A stretch of DNA of 64,000 nt from Actinopolymorpha singaporensis (GTDB lineage Bacteria; Actinomycetota; Actinomycetes; Propionibacteriales; Actinopolymorphaceae). Positions within the stretch are counted from its first letter, which is position 1, and each line of letters opens with the position of its first letter. The notes under the pieces were generated by a model. The model did not search any database and was not told the origin of the DNA. It saw only the letters and a list, made by a program, of their open reading frames with translations. Where the stretch lies: positions 3,397,981 to 3,461,980 of the forward strand of contig NZ_LT629732.1 in NCBI RefSeq assembly GCF_900104745.1. Direction: 5' to 3'. Shown piece by piece: positions 34,648 through 43,592 of the stretch. Position numbers and translations under genes: made by a program.

Positions 34648-35394
34648 TCACCGCGGCAAGTACGCCTTGACGGCCTCGGCCAGCGCCTCCGGGCGGTCGT
34701 ACGGAAAGGCGTGTATGCCACCCTCGACACTCACGAACGAACCACCCGGCCGGTCGGCGAGCCGGCGAGCCCATCGCTCGGTGCAGAGCCGGTCGTGCTC
34801 CCCGCGGACCACGGTCGTGGGAACGTGGACGCGGGCCAGCGCCTCCTCGGGGTCGTCGGCCAGCATGGACCGGACGATCGCCAGCATTCGGCGGGGACCC
34901 GCGCGGCGCTGCTCGGACAGCTGCATCCGCCCGAGGCGCGCCGGCGTCGCCGCGCTTTCCAGGGCGAACCGGGTCACCAGTCTGGGCCACGAGCGGTACG
35001 CCGGGTCGATGGTGGGACTGGCGAGTACGAGCGCCGTGACCTGGTTGGGCACCGCGGCGGCGATGCGACCTGCGACCTGGCAGCCGTAGGAGTGCCCGAC
35101 CAGCACGAGCGGACCGGCCGCCGGGTTTGCCGACAGCCAGTCGAGCGTCGCCGTGACGTCCTCGGCGAGGCCGGCCGGCCACGGCGCGTCCGGCGCCTGT
35201 CCGGTCCCGGGCAGGTGGACGAGGTGCGCACGGGCCTGTCGCGCGACCAGGTCCTGGGTCCTCCGGAGGTAGCGGTGGACAGCCATGCCGGGCAGGAAGA
35301 CGACGTCGGTACCGACGCCCGTGCCTGCGCGAATGCCGGCCGAGGTGACCGCCACGGCTCGGGGCGGCGGAGCACCAACCTCGCGGCCGGTCAC
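34648..35394 (-). CDS. Alpha/beta hydrolase
   Basis: 248 residues. Nucleophile elbow GHSYG, acid-region GEHDRL and histidine-region GGIHAFPYDRP give a complete triad. Substrate is unknown. Its GTG start overlaps the stop of the 91-residue protein upstream (GTGA), making it the third gene of an overlapping operon led by the FAD/Fe-S oxidase. Confidence 0.85.
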   Translation of the reverse strand: MTGREVGAPPPRAVAVTSAGIRAGTGVGTDVVFLPGMAVHRYLRRTQDLVARQARAHLVHLPGTGQAPDAPWPAGLAEDVTATLDWLSANPAAGPLVLVGHSYGCQVAGRIAAAVPNQVTALVLASPTIDPAYRSWPRLVTRFALESAATPARLGRMQLSEQRRAGPRRMLAIVRSMLADDPEEALARVHVPTTVVRGEHDRLCTERWARRLADRPGGSFVSVEGGIHAFPYDRPEALAEAVKAYLPR

Positions 35395-35666
35395 CGCGCG
35401 CGGCGGATCGCCTGGATCAGGTCACCCTTGCCCATCTTCGAACGACCCGGGATGTCGAGTTTGCTCGCCTCGGCGTACAGGTCCTGCCGGGTGCGGTCCT
35501 CCAGCCGGTGGCCGGGCTCGCCGCCCCGCTTTCGGGCCGCCGCTCCCTGCTTGCCCAGCTCGCTGCGGGTCTTCGGCGACAGCTTGCTGATGGTCTTCTT
35601 CTTCCGGGCGCCGGCTTGCGCCTTCTGGACGTTCCTGCGCGCCGCCTCGGTCTGCTTACGTGTCAT
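35391..35666 (-). CDS. Small basic protein with Rho-N-like helical segment
   Basis: 91 residues, rich in Lys and Arg. The C-terminal YAEASKLDIPGRSKMGKGDLIQAIRRA resembles the SAP/Rho N-terminal helix-extended-helix that binds nucleic acid; the rest is a basic tail. Similar proteins are often labelled plasmid stabilisation protein, without proof. The start overlaps the stop of the FAD/Fe-S oxidase (ATGA) and its stop overlaps the hydrolase start. It may bind DNA or RNA. Confidence 0.7.
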   Translation of the reverse strand: MTRKQTEAARRNVQKAQAGARKKKTISKLSPKTRSELGKQGAAARKRGGEPGHRLEDRTRQDLYAEASKLDIPGRSKMGKGDLIQAIRRAR

Positions 35667-38600
35667 GGGAGGCGGATTCCCCTCGCGGTCGGACGGAAAC
35701 GGTCGACCACTCCGCCGGCGGCGTGGCTACCGAGGCGGGCGGCGGCAGCGGTCGCGGCACCGGCGGCCAGAGCGGTCGCGGCCAGTGCCGCAGCCCGGGC
35801 GGCCCGGCTCGGCGTGCCCGGCCGGTCGCCGGGCTCCAGGTCGCCCCTGCTCGCCTCGGCGCGCATGCCGTCGGGTGACTCCTGCCGGCCGGGCAGCCTC
35901 CGGGCCAGAAGTTCGGCCAGATGGACACCCTCGCGTCCGCCGCTGTCGAGTTCGTGCAGCTGGGTACGGCAGCTGAACCCGTCCGCGAGGATCGCCGTAC
36001 CCGGCTCGGCGTCGCGCACCGACGGCAACAACACGCTCTCCGCGCAGGCCTCGCTGACCTCCAGGTGCCCGGCCTCGAACCCGAAGTTGCCGGCCAGGCC
36101 GCAACAACCGGAGTCGAGGCGCTCGGCCCGCGCACCGGCGCGGGAGAGGAGTTCGGCGTCGGCGTCCCAGCCCAGGACGGCGTGCTGGTGACAGTGCACC
36201 TGGGCGAGCGCGTGCACACCGTCCAGCGATGGCGGCGTCCAGCCGGGCGTGTGCTCGGTGAGCAGCTCGGCCAGTGTCAACGTCTGCTTGCGCAGCCGCT
36301 CGACGTCGTCGTCGGAGCCCATGAGTTCGGTGGCGTCGGACCGGAACACCGCTGTGCAGCTGGGCTCCAGGCCGACCACGAAGCCACCGGAGCGCAGGTG
36401 CTCCGACAGCGCGTCGATCGTACGCCGCAGCACCTTCTTCGCCGTGGCGAGCTGGCCGGTGGAGATCCAGGTGAGGCCGCAGCACAGCGTCTGCTCCGGC
36501 ATCCGGACCCCCCAGCCGGCGTCCTCGAGCAACTCCACCGCGGCGCGACCGATGTGCGGGTGGAACGTGTTGGTGAACGTGTCCGGCCACAACATCACCG
36601 TGCCGCGGCTCCCGGCCGGACGCGAACCCGGACGCGAGCCCGGACGCGAACCGGAACGTGAGGCATCGCCCGTCCGGCCGGTGCCCCTGCGCTGCCACCA
36701 CTGCCGCAGGGTCTCGCCCGCGAACAACGGGATCTCACGGTGCTCCAGACCGGCCGCCGCGTTCGCGAGCCGGGGCAGCAACGGCGCGTGGGTGAAGGCG
36801 TTCACCACCCGGCCCAGCCGCGCCCGGGTGACGCCGGCCGCGAGGAGAGGCAGCCACCCGAGCGCGTAGTGCGCACGGGGGCGCAGTCGGCCCGCGTAGT
36901 GGTGGGCGAGGAACTCCGCCTTGTACGTCGCCATGTCGACGTTGGCCGGGCAGTCGCTCTTGCATCCCTTGCAGGCAAGGCAGAGGTCCAGCGCGTCGCG
37001 TACGGCGGTCGAGCGCCACCCGTCGATGATGGGGGAGTCGTGGTGCCCGGCCAGCATCTCGAACAGCAGGCGGGAACGACCGCGGGTGGAGTGCTCCTCC
37101 TCCATCGTCGCCTGGTACGACGGGCACATCACCGCGCCGCCCGGATGCTGGTGCTGGCGGCACTTGCCCACGCCGACGCACCGGTTCACCGCCTGCACGA
37201 ACGACCCGTCGTCCTCGGGGTAGTGGAAGTACACCTCCCCGTCGTAGTGCGGCGTCCACGTCGCGCCCAGGCGGAGGTTCTCGTCCAGCCGGTGCGGCGC
37301 GACCACCTTGCCGGGATTCATCCGGTCGCCCGGGTCGAAGATCGCCTTCAGCTCGCCGAACGCCCGCATGACGGTCGGCCCGAACATCCGGGGCAGCAAC
37401 TCGCCGCGGGTCTGCCCGTCGCCGTGTTCGCCGGAGAAGGATCCGCTGTAGGAAGCCACCAGGTCGGCCGCGCTCTCCAGGAACCGGCGATACTTCGCCA
37501 CGCCCTCGGCGTCGGTCATCCCGAACGGGATCCGGGTGTGCACGCAGCCCTGCCCGAAGTGGCCGTACAGGCTGGGCGCGGTCTCGTCGGCGTACCCGAA
37601 GTCCTCGAACAGCCGCTCCAGGTCGCGCAGATAGTCGCCGAGCCGCTCCGGTGCGACGGCCGAGTCCTCCCAGCCCTCCCAGGTCTCCCGGTGGCCGGGC
37701 ACGTGAGCGGTGGCGCCGAGACCGGCCTCGCGCACCCGCCAGAGTTCGTCCTCGCGTTCGGGTTTGTCGAGGAAGGCGACGTCGGGGTCGTCCTCGGACT
37801 TCCCGAGTGCCCGCAGCATTCGCTGCGCCGCCTGGTCGCACTCCTCGGTCGTCTCGGCACCGAACTGCACCATCAGGAAGCCGGAACCCTCGGGCAGCTC
37901 CTCGCGAGCGAGCGGGTTGATGTGCTTGATCTTCTCGTCGGTGAGCAGTCGCTCGTCCAGGCCTTCCAGCGCGATCGGCTTGTGCGGGAGGACGGAGGGC
38001 ACCGCGTCACCCGCCAGGGAGATGCCCTCGAAGCCGAGCACCACGAGAGTGCGGGAGGGGAGAACGGGAACAAGTTCGAGTTCGGCCCGCAGCACGGTCA
38101 CGAGCGTCGACTCGCTGCCGACGAGCAGCCCGGCGACGTCGAAGTTGTGCTCGGGCAGCAGGGAGTCGAGGTTGTAGCCGGACACGCGGCGCGGGATGTC
38201 GGGGTAACGGGCGCGGATCTCGTCGGCGTACCGATCGCGCAGCCGGCGCAGCGAGCGGTAGACGGCGGCGCGCCGGTCGCCGCGGCGTTCGATCGCGGCG
38301 TACTCCTCGTCGTCGGTCTCCCCGCACCAGAAGCGGGTGCCGTCGTAGAGCAGCACCTCAAGGCCGGCGATGTTGTCCACCACCTTGCCCGAGCGCTGGG
38401 CGGTCGCGCCGCAGGAGTTGTTGCCGATCATGCCGCCGATCGTGCAGTTGGGGTGGGTGGCCGGCTCCGGGCCGTACCGCAGGCCGTGGCGGCCGAGCTG
38501 CTCGTTGAGGACGTCGAGGACGATGCCGGGCTCGACCACGCACGTGCGCCGTTCGGGGTCGACGTGCAGCAGCCGGTTGCAGTACTTCGCCCAGTCGATC

Positions 38601-38905
38601 ATCACCGCCTCGTTGGTGCACTGACCGGCCAGGCTGGTGCCGCCGCCCCGGGACAGGAGTGGTGCGTCGTGCTCGCGGCAGACGGTGACCGCCTCGACAC
38701 CGGCCTCGATCGACCGGGGGACGACCACCCCGATCGGTACCTGCCGGAAGTTTGAGCCGTCGGTGGAGTAGGCGGCGCGGGTGCCCGCGTCGAACCGCAC
38801 CTCCCCGTCGACCCTCGACTCGAGGTCCCGTCGCAGGGCGGCCACGTCGACGTGCGGGCGGCGTGGGGCGTGGAGTACGGGTGCGGGCAGTTCGACCTCG
38901 GTCAC
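35663..38905 (-). CDS. FAD-linked oxidase fused to Fe-S/CCG electron-transfer domains (D-lactate dehydrogenase/GlcD-GlpC type)
   Basis: 1080 residues, GTG start preceded by GGGGGAGGAG. FAD-binding domain about 40-260 (LLSRGGGTSLAGQCTN, IGGMIGNNSCGATAQRSGK), FAD-oxidase C-terminal domain about 270-560 (SFSGEHGDGQTRGE, NPGKVV), Fe-S clusters about 590-690 (RCVGVGKC, CLACKGCKSDCP), then two cysteine-rich CCG domains (LCCGLTW, SGCCGLAGNFG). It should oxidise a 2-hydroxy acid such as D-lactate and pass electrons to the membrane quinone pool. A 12-bp repeat codes GSRP units near 36610-36660. The last 60 residues are Ala-rich and could be a membrane segment. Confidence 0.88.
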   Translation of the reverse strand: MTEVELPAPVLHAPRRPHVDVAALRRDLESRVDGEVRFDAGTRAAYSTDGSNFRQVPIGVVVPRSIEAGVEAVTVCREHDAPLLSRGGGTSLAGQCTNEAVMIDWAKYCNRLLHVDPERRTCVVEPGIVLDVLNEQLGRHGLRYGPEPATHPNCTIGGMIGNNSCGATAQRSGKVVDNIAGLEVLLYDGTRFWCGETDDEEYAAIERRGDRRAAVYRSLRRLRDRYADEIRARYPDIPRRVSGYNLDSLLPEHNFDVAGLLVGSESTLVTVLRAELELVPVLPSRTLVVLGFEGISLAGDAVPSVLPHKPIALEGLDERLLTDEKIKHINPLAREELPEGSGFLMVQFGAETTEECDQAAQRMLRALGKSEDDPDVAFLDKPEREDELWRVREAGLGATAHVPGHRETWEGWEDSAVAPERLGDYLRDLERLFEDFGYADETAPSLYGHFGQGCVHTRIPFGMTDAEGVAKYRRFLESAADLVASYSGSFSGEHGDGQTRGELLPRMFGPTVMRAFGELKAIFDPGDRMNPGKVVAPHRLDENLRLGATWTPHYDGEVYFHYPEDDGSFVQAVNRCVGVGKCRQHQHPGGAVMCPSYQATMEEEHSTRGRSRLLFEMLAGHHDSPIIDGWRSTAVRDALDLCLACKGCKSDCPANVDMATYKAEFLAHHYAGRLRPRAHYALGWLPLLAAGVTRARLGRVVNAFTHAPLLPRLANAAAGLEHREIPLFAGETLRQWWQRRGTGRTGDASRSGSRPGSRPGSRPAGSRGTVMLWPDTFTNTFHPHIGRAAVELLEDAGWGVRMPEQTLCCGLTWISTGQLATAKKVLRRTIDALSEHLRSGGFVVGLEPSCTAVFRSDATELMGSDDDVERLRKQTLTLAELLTEHTPGWTPPSLDGVHALAQVHCHQHAVLGWDADAELLSRAGARAERLDSGCCGLAGNFGFEAGHLEVSEACAESVLLPSVRDAEPGTAILADGFSCRTQLHELDSGGREGVHLAELLARRLPGRQESPDGMRAEASRGDLEPGDRPGTPSRAARAAALAATALAAGAATAAAARLGSHAAGGVVDRFRPTARGIRLP

Positions 38906-39230
38906 GAGCGGAGCTCCTCCCCCGGTCGGTCAGCCGGGCGTCCCGTCCGGTTGTCCTACCGGTTGTCACAGTCAGTTCCCATGCATCCCGGCCGCTATCC
39001 ACCTCGTTCCGCCGGGTCCCAGGCCGGGACACGCTCCCAGGATTCCTGCATACTCGCAATACTTGCGCGATTGCAAGTAATGCCGGGCGGTGGTACGTCT
39101 TGGAGGGTAGGTCCGTCCCCTGAGGGCGGCTCTGGACGAGAAAAGATCGATCGGGAGGTTTTGCAGGTGTCCGGTGTGGGGAGGGGTCCCTACCCAGCCC
39201 CGAGCCCCGGCATGGACGAGGAGGTCACCC
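38906..39230. other. Divergent intergenic region before the sigma factor gene
   Basis: 325 bases. It contains the inverted repeat at 39060-39079 and the ribosome site GGAGG of the sigma factor gene. No small gene was recognised. A GGGTAG at about 39106 recalls the -10 of SigB-type promoters but lacks a good partner. Confidence 0.4.
39060..39079. promoter_or_regulatory. Inverted repeat TACTTGC-N6-GCAAGTA
   Basis: Seven-base perfect arms around GCGATT, with an overlapping CGCAA/TTGCG pair just to the left. It lies in the divergent region 150 bp before the sigma factor start and 155 bp before the oxidase start; an operator for either is likely. Confidence 0.5.
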
Positions 39231-40175
39231 ATGGCCACCAGCACCACGGCCGCATCAGCGGTCCCCGCCCGCAAGCGAACCGCCCGCTCTTCGCACATCT
39301 CCGCGACCGAGAGCATCCGCCAGGCGCGCATGGCGCTCGCCGCCAACCCCCCGTCCGACACCGAGCCCGACAGCGAGTCCAGCACCCACGACGCCGCCGC
39401 AACTTCCGCGGCCAGGAAGGACGCCGACCGAAGGAACGCCCGTTCGGGCACCCGTTCCCAGCTGGTTCTCGACCACATCGGCCTGGCCAGAAACCTCGCG
39501 TCCCGTTACGCCGGACGCGGCGAGCCGCTCGAGGAGCTCCACCAGGTGGCCATGGTCGGTCTCGTCCTGGCCGCCGACCGGTTCGACCCGGAGAGAGGCA
39601 CCAGCTTCAGCACCTTCGCCGTGCCGACGATCCTCGGTGAGCTTCGCCGGCACTTCCGCGACCACTGTTGGTCAGTACGAATTCCGCGCCGGCTGCACGA
39701 CCTGCACCGTGCCGTACGCCAGGCCAACGAGGACATGGCCAACACGCTGCGACGGCCGCCCACAGTGAGCGAACTGGCGGAGGAACTCGACGTCCGGGAG
39801 GAGGACATCCTCCAGGCGCAGGAGAGCGCCGGCGCCTACTCCGCGTTGTCGCTGGAGAGCCCTGTGGACAGCGGTGAGCCCGACGCCGACACGCTGGGCG
39901 ACCTGATCGGCCACGACGACAGCAACGTGGAGTACATCGAGAACCGCGAGGCCGTCCGCCGGGTGATTCCGCACGTGCCGGAGCGGGAACGTCGCATCCT
40001 GTACCTCACTTACTTCCGCGAGCGGACGCAGGCCCAGATCGCCGCCGAGTTCGGCATCTCGCAGATGCAGGTCTCCCGGCTGCTGGCGACCACGTTGTCC
40101 AACATCCGGTCCGCGGTGATCGAGGACAAGGGCGTTCCGACCAACTGGCCGACACCGCGCCAGAAGGCGAGCTGA
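39231..40175 (+). CDS. SigB/SigF-type (group 3) RNA polymerase sigma factor
   Basis: 314 residues, ATG at 39231 after GGAGG. After a disordered N-terminus of about 80 residues the sigma-70 regions follow: region 2 (LVLDHIGLARNLASRYAGRGEPLEELHQVAMVGL; TFSTFAVPTILGELRRHFRD with WSVRIPRR), region 3, and region 4 helix-turn-helix (RERTQAQIAAEFGISQMQVSRLL). It directs transcription of a stress or development regulon. No anti-sigma or anti-anti-sigma gene adjoins it, which is unusual for the class. Confidence 0.92.
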   Translation: MATSTTAASAVPARKRTARSSHISATESIRQARMALAANPPSDTEPDSESSTHDAAATSAARKDADRRNARSGTRSQLVLDHIGLARNLASRYAGRGEPLEELHQVAMVGLVLAADRFDPERGTSFSTFAVPTILGELRRHFRDHCWSVRIPRRLHDLHRAVRQANEDMANTLRRPPTVSELAEELDVREEDILQAQESAGAYSALSLESPVDSGEPDADTLGDLIGHDDSNVEYIENREAVRRVIPHVPERERRILYLTYFRERTQAQIAAEFGISQMQVSRLLATTLSNIRSAVIEDKGVPTNWPTPRQKAS

Positions 40176-40237
40176 CACGTCGCGAACGCTCACCCCCGCG
40201 CCGCGGCGTACCGAACCGCACGAGACTGGAGGAGAAG

Positions 40238-42025
40238 ATGGCCGAGCCAGTCGCCAACCACGTCCTTGCCCGGCTCCGCGACTGGGGTGTCGAACAGGTT
40301 TTCGCCTACCCGGGCGACGGCATCAACGGCCTGGTGGCGGCGTTCGGTGAGTCGGACAACCAACCTCGGTTCGTGCAGTCGCGACACGAGGAGATGTCGG
40401 CGTTCGAGGCCGTGGGCTACGCGAAGTTCAGCGGGCAGGTCGGGGTGTGCATGGCGACCAGTGGGCCGGGCGCCATCCACCTGCTGAACGGCCTGTACGA
40501 CGCGAAGCTCGACCACGTGCCGGTCGTCGCGATCGTCGGGCAGACCGCCCGCAGCGCCATGGGTGGCAGCTACCAGCAGGAGGTCGACCTGCAGAGTCTG
40601 TTCAAGGACGTGGCCAGCGAGTACCTCGTCGAGGTCAACGTCCCGGAGCAGCTCCCCAACGCGCTCGACCGCGCGATCCGCACGGCGCAGGTACGCCGGG
40701 CGCCCACGGCGCTGATCATCCCCGCCGACCTGCAGGAGGAGGAGTACTCCCCGCCCGAGCACGTGTTCAAGCAGGTGCCGTCCAGTCCGCCCGCCGACCT
40801 GCGGTCGCTGGCGGTGCCGCCGGAGGAGGAGATCGCCCGCGCCGCAGAGGTGCTCAACGCCGGTAGCAAGGTGGCGATCCTGGTCGGCCAGGGCGCCCGG
40901 AACGCCGCCGAGGAAGTACGCCAGGTCGCCGAGCTCACCGGCGCCGGCGTGGCCAAGGCGCTGCTCGGCAAGGACGTTCTGCCCGACGACCTTCCGTACG
41001 TCACGGGCTCCATCGGACTGCTCGGGACCCGGCCGAGCTATGAGCTGATGCGCGACTGCGACACCTTGCTGATCGTCGGGTCGAGCTTCCCGTACACGCA
41101 GTTCCTGCCGGACTTCGGTCAGGCCCGCGCGGTGCAGATCGACCTCGACCCCGGCCTGATCGGGATGCGCTACCCGACCGAGGTCAACCTGCTCGGCGAC
41201 GCCCGCGGCACGCTCGCGGCACTGCTGCCCCGGCTGACCCGCAAGGACGACCGGTCGTGGCGGGAGACCATCGAGAAGAACGTCGCCCGCTGGTGGGACA
41301 CGGTCGAAAACCAGGCCATGCTGGAGGCCAAGCCGGTCAACCCGATGCGGATCGTGTGGGAGCTGTCCCAGCGGATCCCCGAGAACGCCATCGTGACGTC
41401 GGACTCCGGTTCCGCCGCGAACTGGTACGCCCGCGACCTGCGGATCCGCGGCGAGATCCGGGGTTCTCTGTCGGGCACCCTCGCCACCATGGGACCGGGC
41501 GTCCCGTACGCCATCGGTGCGAAGTTCGCCCACCCGGACCGGCCGGCGGTCGCCCTGGTCGGTGACGGCGCGATGCAGATGAACGGCATGGCGGAACTGC
41601 TCACGATCTCGCGCTACTACCACCTGTGGTCCGATCCGAGGTGCGTGATCTGCGTCTTCCACAACAACGACCTGAACCAGGTCACCTGGGAGCTGCGGGC
41701 GATGGGCGGTGAGCCGAAGTTCGAGGAGTCGCAGGTGCTGCCGGAGGTGTCGTACGCCGACTTCGCCGCCGGCATCGGCCTGGATGCCGTCACGGTGGAC
41801 CATCCCGACCAGCTCGGCCCGGCCTGGGAGCGGGCGCTGAACGCCGACCGGCCGGCCGTACTCGACGTCCGCTGCGACCCGGAGGTGCCGCCGATCCCGC
41901 CGCATGCCACCTGGGAGCAGATGAAGGCGACCGCCCAGTCGGTGCTGAAGGGGGACCCGAACGCCTGGCATCTGATGGTGCAGGGCGCCAAGACCAAGGC
42001 GCAGGAGCTGCGCCGCGGGCGCTGA
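40238..42025 (+). CDS. Thiamine-diphosphate-dependent enzyme, pyruvate oxidase/dehydrogenase (PoxB)-like
   Basis: 595 residues, ATG with GGAGGAG upstream. Three ThDP-enzyme domains: PYR domain with the catalytic Glu in QSRHEEMSAFEA, a central FAD/nucleotide-type domain, and the PP domain with GDGAMQMNGMAELLTISRYY and HNNDLN for Mg-ThDP. It decarboxylates a 2-oxo acid, probably pyruvate, to acetate or acetyl phosphate with electron transfer. It is 37 bp upstream of the antiporter operon and in the same direction, so co-transcription is possible. Confidence 0.88.
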   Translation: MAEPVANHVLARLRDWGVEQVFAYPGDGINGLVAAFGESDNQPRFVQSRHEEMSAFEAVGYAKFSGQVGVCMATSGPGAIHLLNGLYDAKLDHVPVVAIVGQTARSAMGGSYQQEVDLQSLFKDVASEYLVEVNVPEQLPNALDRAIRTAQVRRAPTALIIPADLQEEEYSPPEHVFKQVPSSPPADLRSLAVPPEEEIARAAEVLNAGSKVAILVGQGARNAAEEVRQVAELTGAGVAKALLGKDVLPDDLPYVTGSIGLLGTRPSYELMRDCDTLLIVGSSFPYTQFLPDFGQARAVQIDLDPGLIGMRYPTEVNLLGDARGTLAALLPRLTRKDDRSWRETIEKNVARWWDTVENQAMLEAKPVNPMRIVWELSQRIPENAIVTSDSGSAANWYARDLRIRGEIRGSLSGTLATMGPGVPYAIGAKFAHPDRPAVALVGDGAMQMNGMAELLTISRYYHLWSDPRCVICVFHNNDLNQVTWELRAMGGEPKFEESQVLPEVSYADFAAGIGLDAVTVDHPDQLGPAWERALNADRPAVLDVRCDPEVPPIPPHATWEQMKATAQSVLKGDPNAWHLMVQGAKTKAQELRRGR

Positions 42026-42062
42026 GGTGCCCGGGCCGCCCACCGGGCGGGAAGACGGACGG

Positions 42063-42575
42063 ATGAGCCGCTTCGCCGCGTTGTGGATCTGGCTGTTCGC
42101 CCTGTGGCTGCTGCTCACCTGGACCCTCACCGTCGAGCAGTGGGTGGTCGGTGCGCTGGTGGCCGCGGTGGTGGCGGTCGCGTTCGCGCCCCTCGGGGCG
42201 GTGATCCGTCCCTGGCGGCTCGGGCCGCGCAGGTTGTGGCAGCTGGGCAGGCTGGTGGCCACGGCGCTGTGCCGAACCGCCGTGGCCAACGCCCGGCTCG
42301 CCGCCCGGATCTGGTCGCCGCACCCCAGACCCCGGTCGGGGATGCTGGTGGTGCCGACCAACGCACGCAGCGTCGCGGAGTTCACCACGGTCGGGGTGCT
42401 GACCTCGCTCATCGTCGACAACCAGCTCGTCGACGTACACCGGGACGGCCACCGGCTGCAGTACCACGCGGTGTGGGTGAGCGACGAGGACCCGATGCGC
42501 AACCGCACCCGGATCAACGCGCCCGTGGAGGATCTCGTCATCGGGGAAGACCTCATCGCCCGGGAGTCGCGGTGA
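42063..42575 (+). CDS. mnhE: Na+/H+ antiporter subunit E (MrpE/MnhE)
   Basis: 170 residues. Membrane segments at about 6-50, then the conserved RSGMLVVPTNARSVAEFTTVGVLTSLI of MnhE. It is the first gene of a seven-gene cation/proton antiporter operon in which every junction is a GTGA or ATGA overlap. It supports assembly of the membrane complex. The ATG at 42063 follows GGGAAG. Confidence 0.88.
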   Translation: MSRFAALWIWLFALWLLLTWTLTVEQWVVGALVAAVVAVAFAPLGAVIRPWRLGPRRLWQLGRLVATALCRTAVANARLAARIWSPHPRPRSGMLVVPTNARSVAEFTTVGVLTSLIVDNQLVDVHRDGHRLQYHAVWVSDEDPMRNRTRINAPVEDLVIGEDLIARESR

Positions 42576-42832
42576 CCGAGATCTTCTGGCTGGCTGCCGT
42601 CGCCGAGACCGTCCTCGCCGTTCCGTTGCTCGCCCGGCTCGGGCGCGGCCCGACCATCGCCGACCGGATCGTGGCGGTGAACACCGTGGCCACCCAGGCG
42701 ACGTTGGCCGTGGTGTTCACCGCGGCGGCCACCCAGCGGCCGATCTATCTCGACGTCGCGTTGTGGCTTGCCGCCTTCAGCTACCTGGGCACGATCGTGT
42801 GGGCGCGCTATCTCGAACGAGGCCTGCTGTGA
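42572..42832 (+). CDS. mnhF: Na+/H+ antiporter subunit F (MrpF/MnhF)
   Basis: 86 residues with three predicted membrane helices and the family motif RGPTIADRIVAVNTVATQ. The GTG start overlaps the stop of mnhE. A longer frame upstream is antiporter E read out of frame. Confidence 0.88.
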   Translation: MTEIFWLAAVAETVLAVPLLARLGRGPTIADRIVAVNTVATQATLAVVFTAAATQRPIYLDVALWLAAFSYLGTIVWARYLERGLL

Positions 42833-43236
42833 TCCGGACGGTGATCGTGGCCGCCCTGATCGTGGCCGGGCTGTTCTTCTCCCTTTCCGGGGTCACCGGA
42901 ATCCTCCGGATGCCCGACGTCTACACCCGCATCCAGTGCTCGACGAAGAACATCACGATGGGCGCGTTGCCGGCCCTGGTGGCGCTGGTGGTCGGGATGG
43001 GCGCGCTCACCACGTACGGCAGCCGCGCCCTGCTGGTCGCCGGCCTGCTGCTGCTGATCAACCCGATCGCCTCGCACGCCCTCGTTCGCGCCGCGTACAA
43101 GAGCGGTGCGCCGATGTGGGGCGGCGCCGTCGTCGACCAGGTGCGGGACCCGGCCTTCGGTCGCGGTGAGGGCCGCGGCGACGGTTGTGGAGACGGTCGT
43201 GGAGAGGGCCGTGGCGACGGGGGAGACCGCCGGTGA
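42829..43236 (+). CDS. mnhG: Na+/H+ antiporter subunit G (MrpG/MnhG)
   Basis: 135 residues. Three membrane helices and the signature SGVTGILRMPDVYTRIQCSTKN. The GTG start overlaps the mnhF stop. An unusual C-terminal tail of alternating RGEG/RGDG units (coded by imperfect 6- to 12-bp repeats) follows the membrane part and points to the cytoplasm or exterior without known role. Confidence 0.86.
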   Translation: MIRTVIVAALIVAGLFFSLSGVTGILRMPDVYTRIQCSTKNITMGALPALVALVVGMGALTTYGSRALLVAGLLLLINPIASHALVRAAYKSGAPMWGGAVVDQVRDPAFGRGEGRGDGCGDGRGEGRGDGGDRR

Positions 43237-43592
43237 TGTTCTGGGTGCTCGACTTCACCTGCCTGGCGGTGATTCTCGGCGCCGCGGTCATGGTGGTCTT
43301 CCTGCGCACCCTCACCGGCGCCGTGGTGGCGCTGTCGACGGTGGGCACCGTGCTCACCTTGCTGTTCGTCGTCCTCGGTGCCCCGGACGTCGCCCACGCC
43401 GAGGTCGCGGTGGGCGCGATCGCGCTGCCCGTGCTCTTCCTCGTGGCCATCGGGAAGGTCCGGACGGTGGTGGAACCCGACCAGGTGGGCGAACCTCCCG
43501 TCGACTACCCGCCCGACCCCAACCGCACCGACGCGACCGGGCGTTCGGAGGGGACGGGGCGCGCCGGTGGGCCCGAGAGGTCCGGCGGATGA
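43233..43592 (+). CDS. DUF4040/MbhD-type antiporter subunit
   Basis: 119 residues (GTG at 43233, or ATG at 43236). Three membrane helices and the motif LGAPDVAHAEVAVGAIALPVLFLVA, which in classical Mrp systems is the part of MrpA after its NuoL-like region and in hydrogenase-linked systems is the separate subunit MbhD. Being a free gene here links the operon to the Mbh-type arrangement. A disordered tail of about 35 residues follows. Confidence 0.8.
   Translation: MMFWVLDFTCLAVILGAAVMVVFLRTLTGAVVALSTVGTVLTLLFVVLGAPDVAHAEVAVGAIALPVLFLVAIGKVRTVVEPDQVGEPPVDYPPDPNRTDATGRSEGTGRAGGPERSGG

Noticed and set aside
40190-42556. 788-codon minus-strand open frame opposite the PoxB-like gene
   Set aside because: It is a mirror of GC-rich third positions of the real gene on the plus strand; no domain and no ribosome site.
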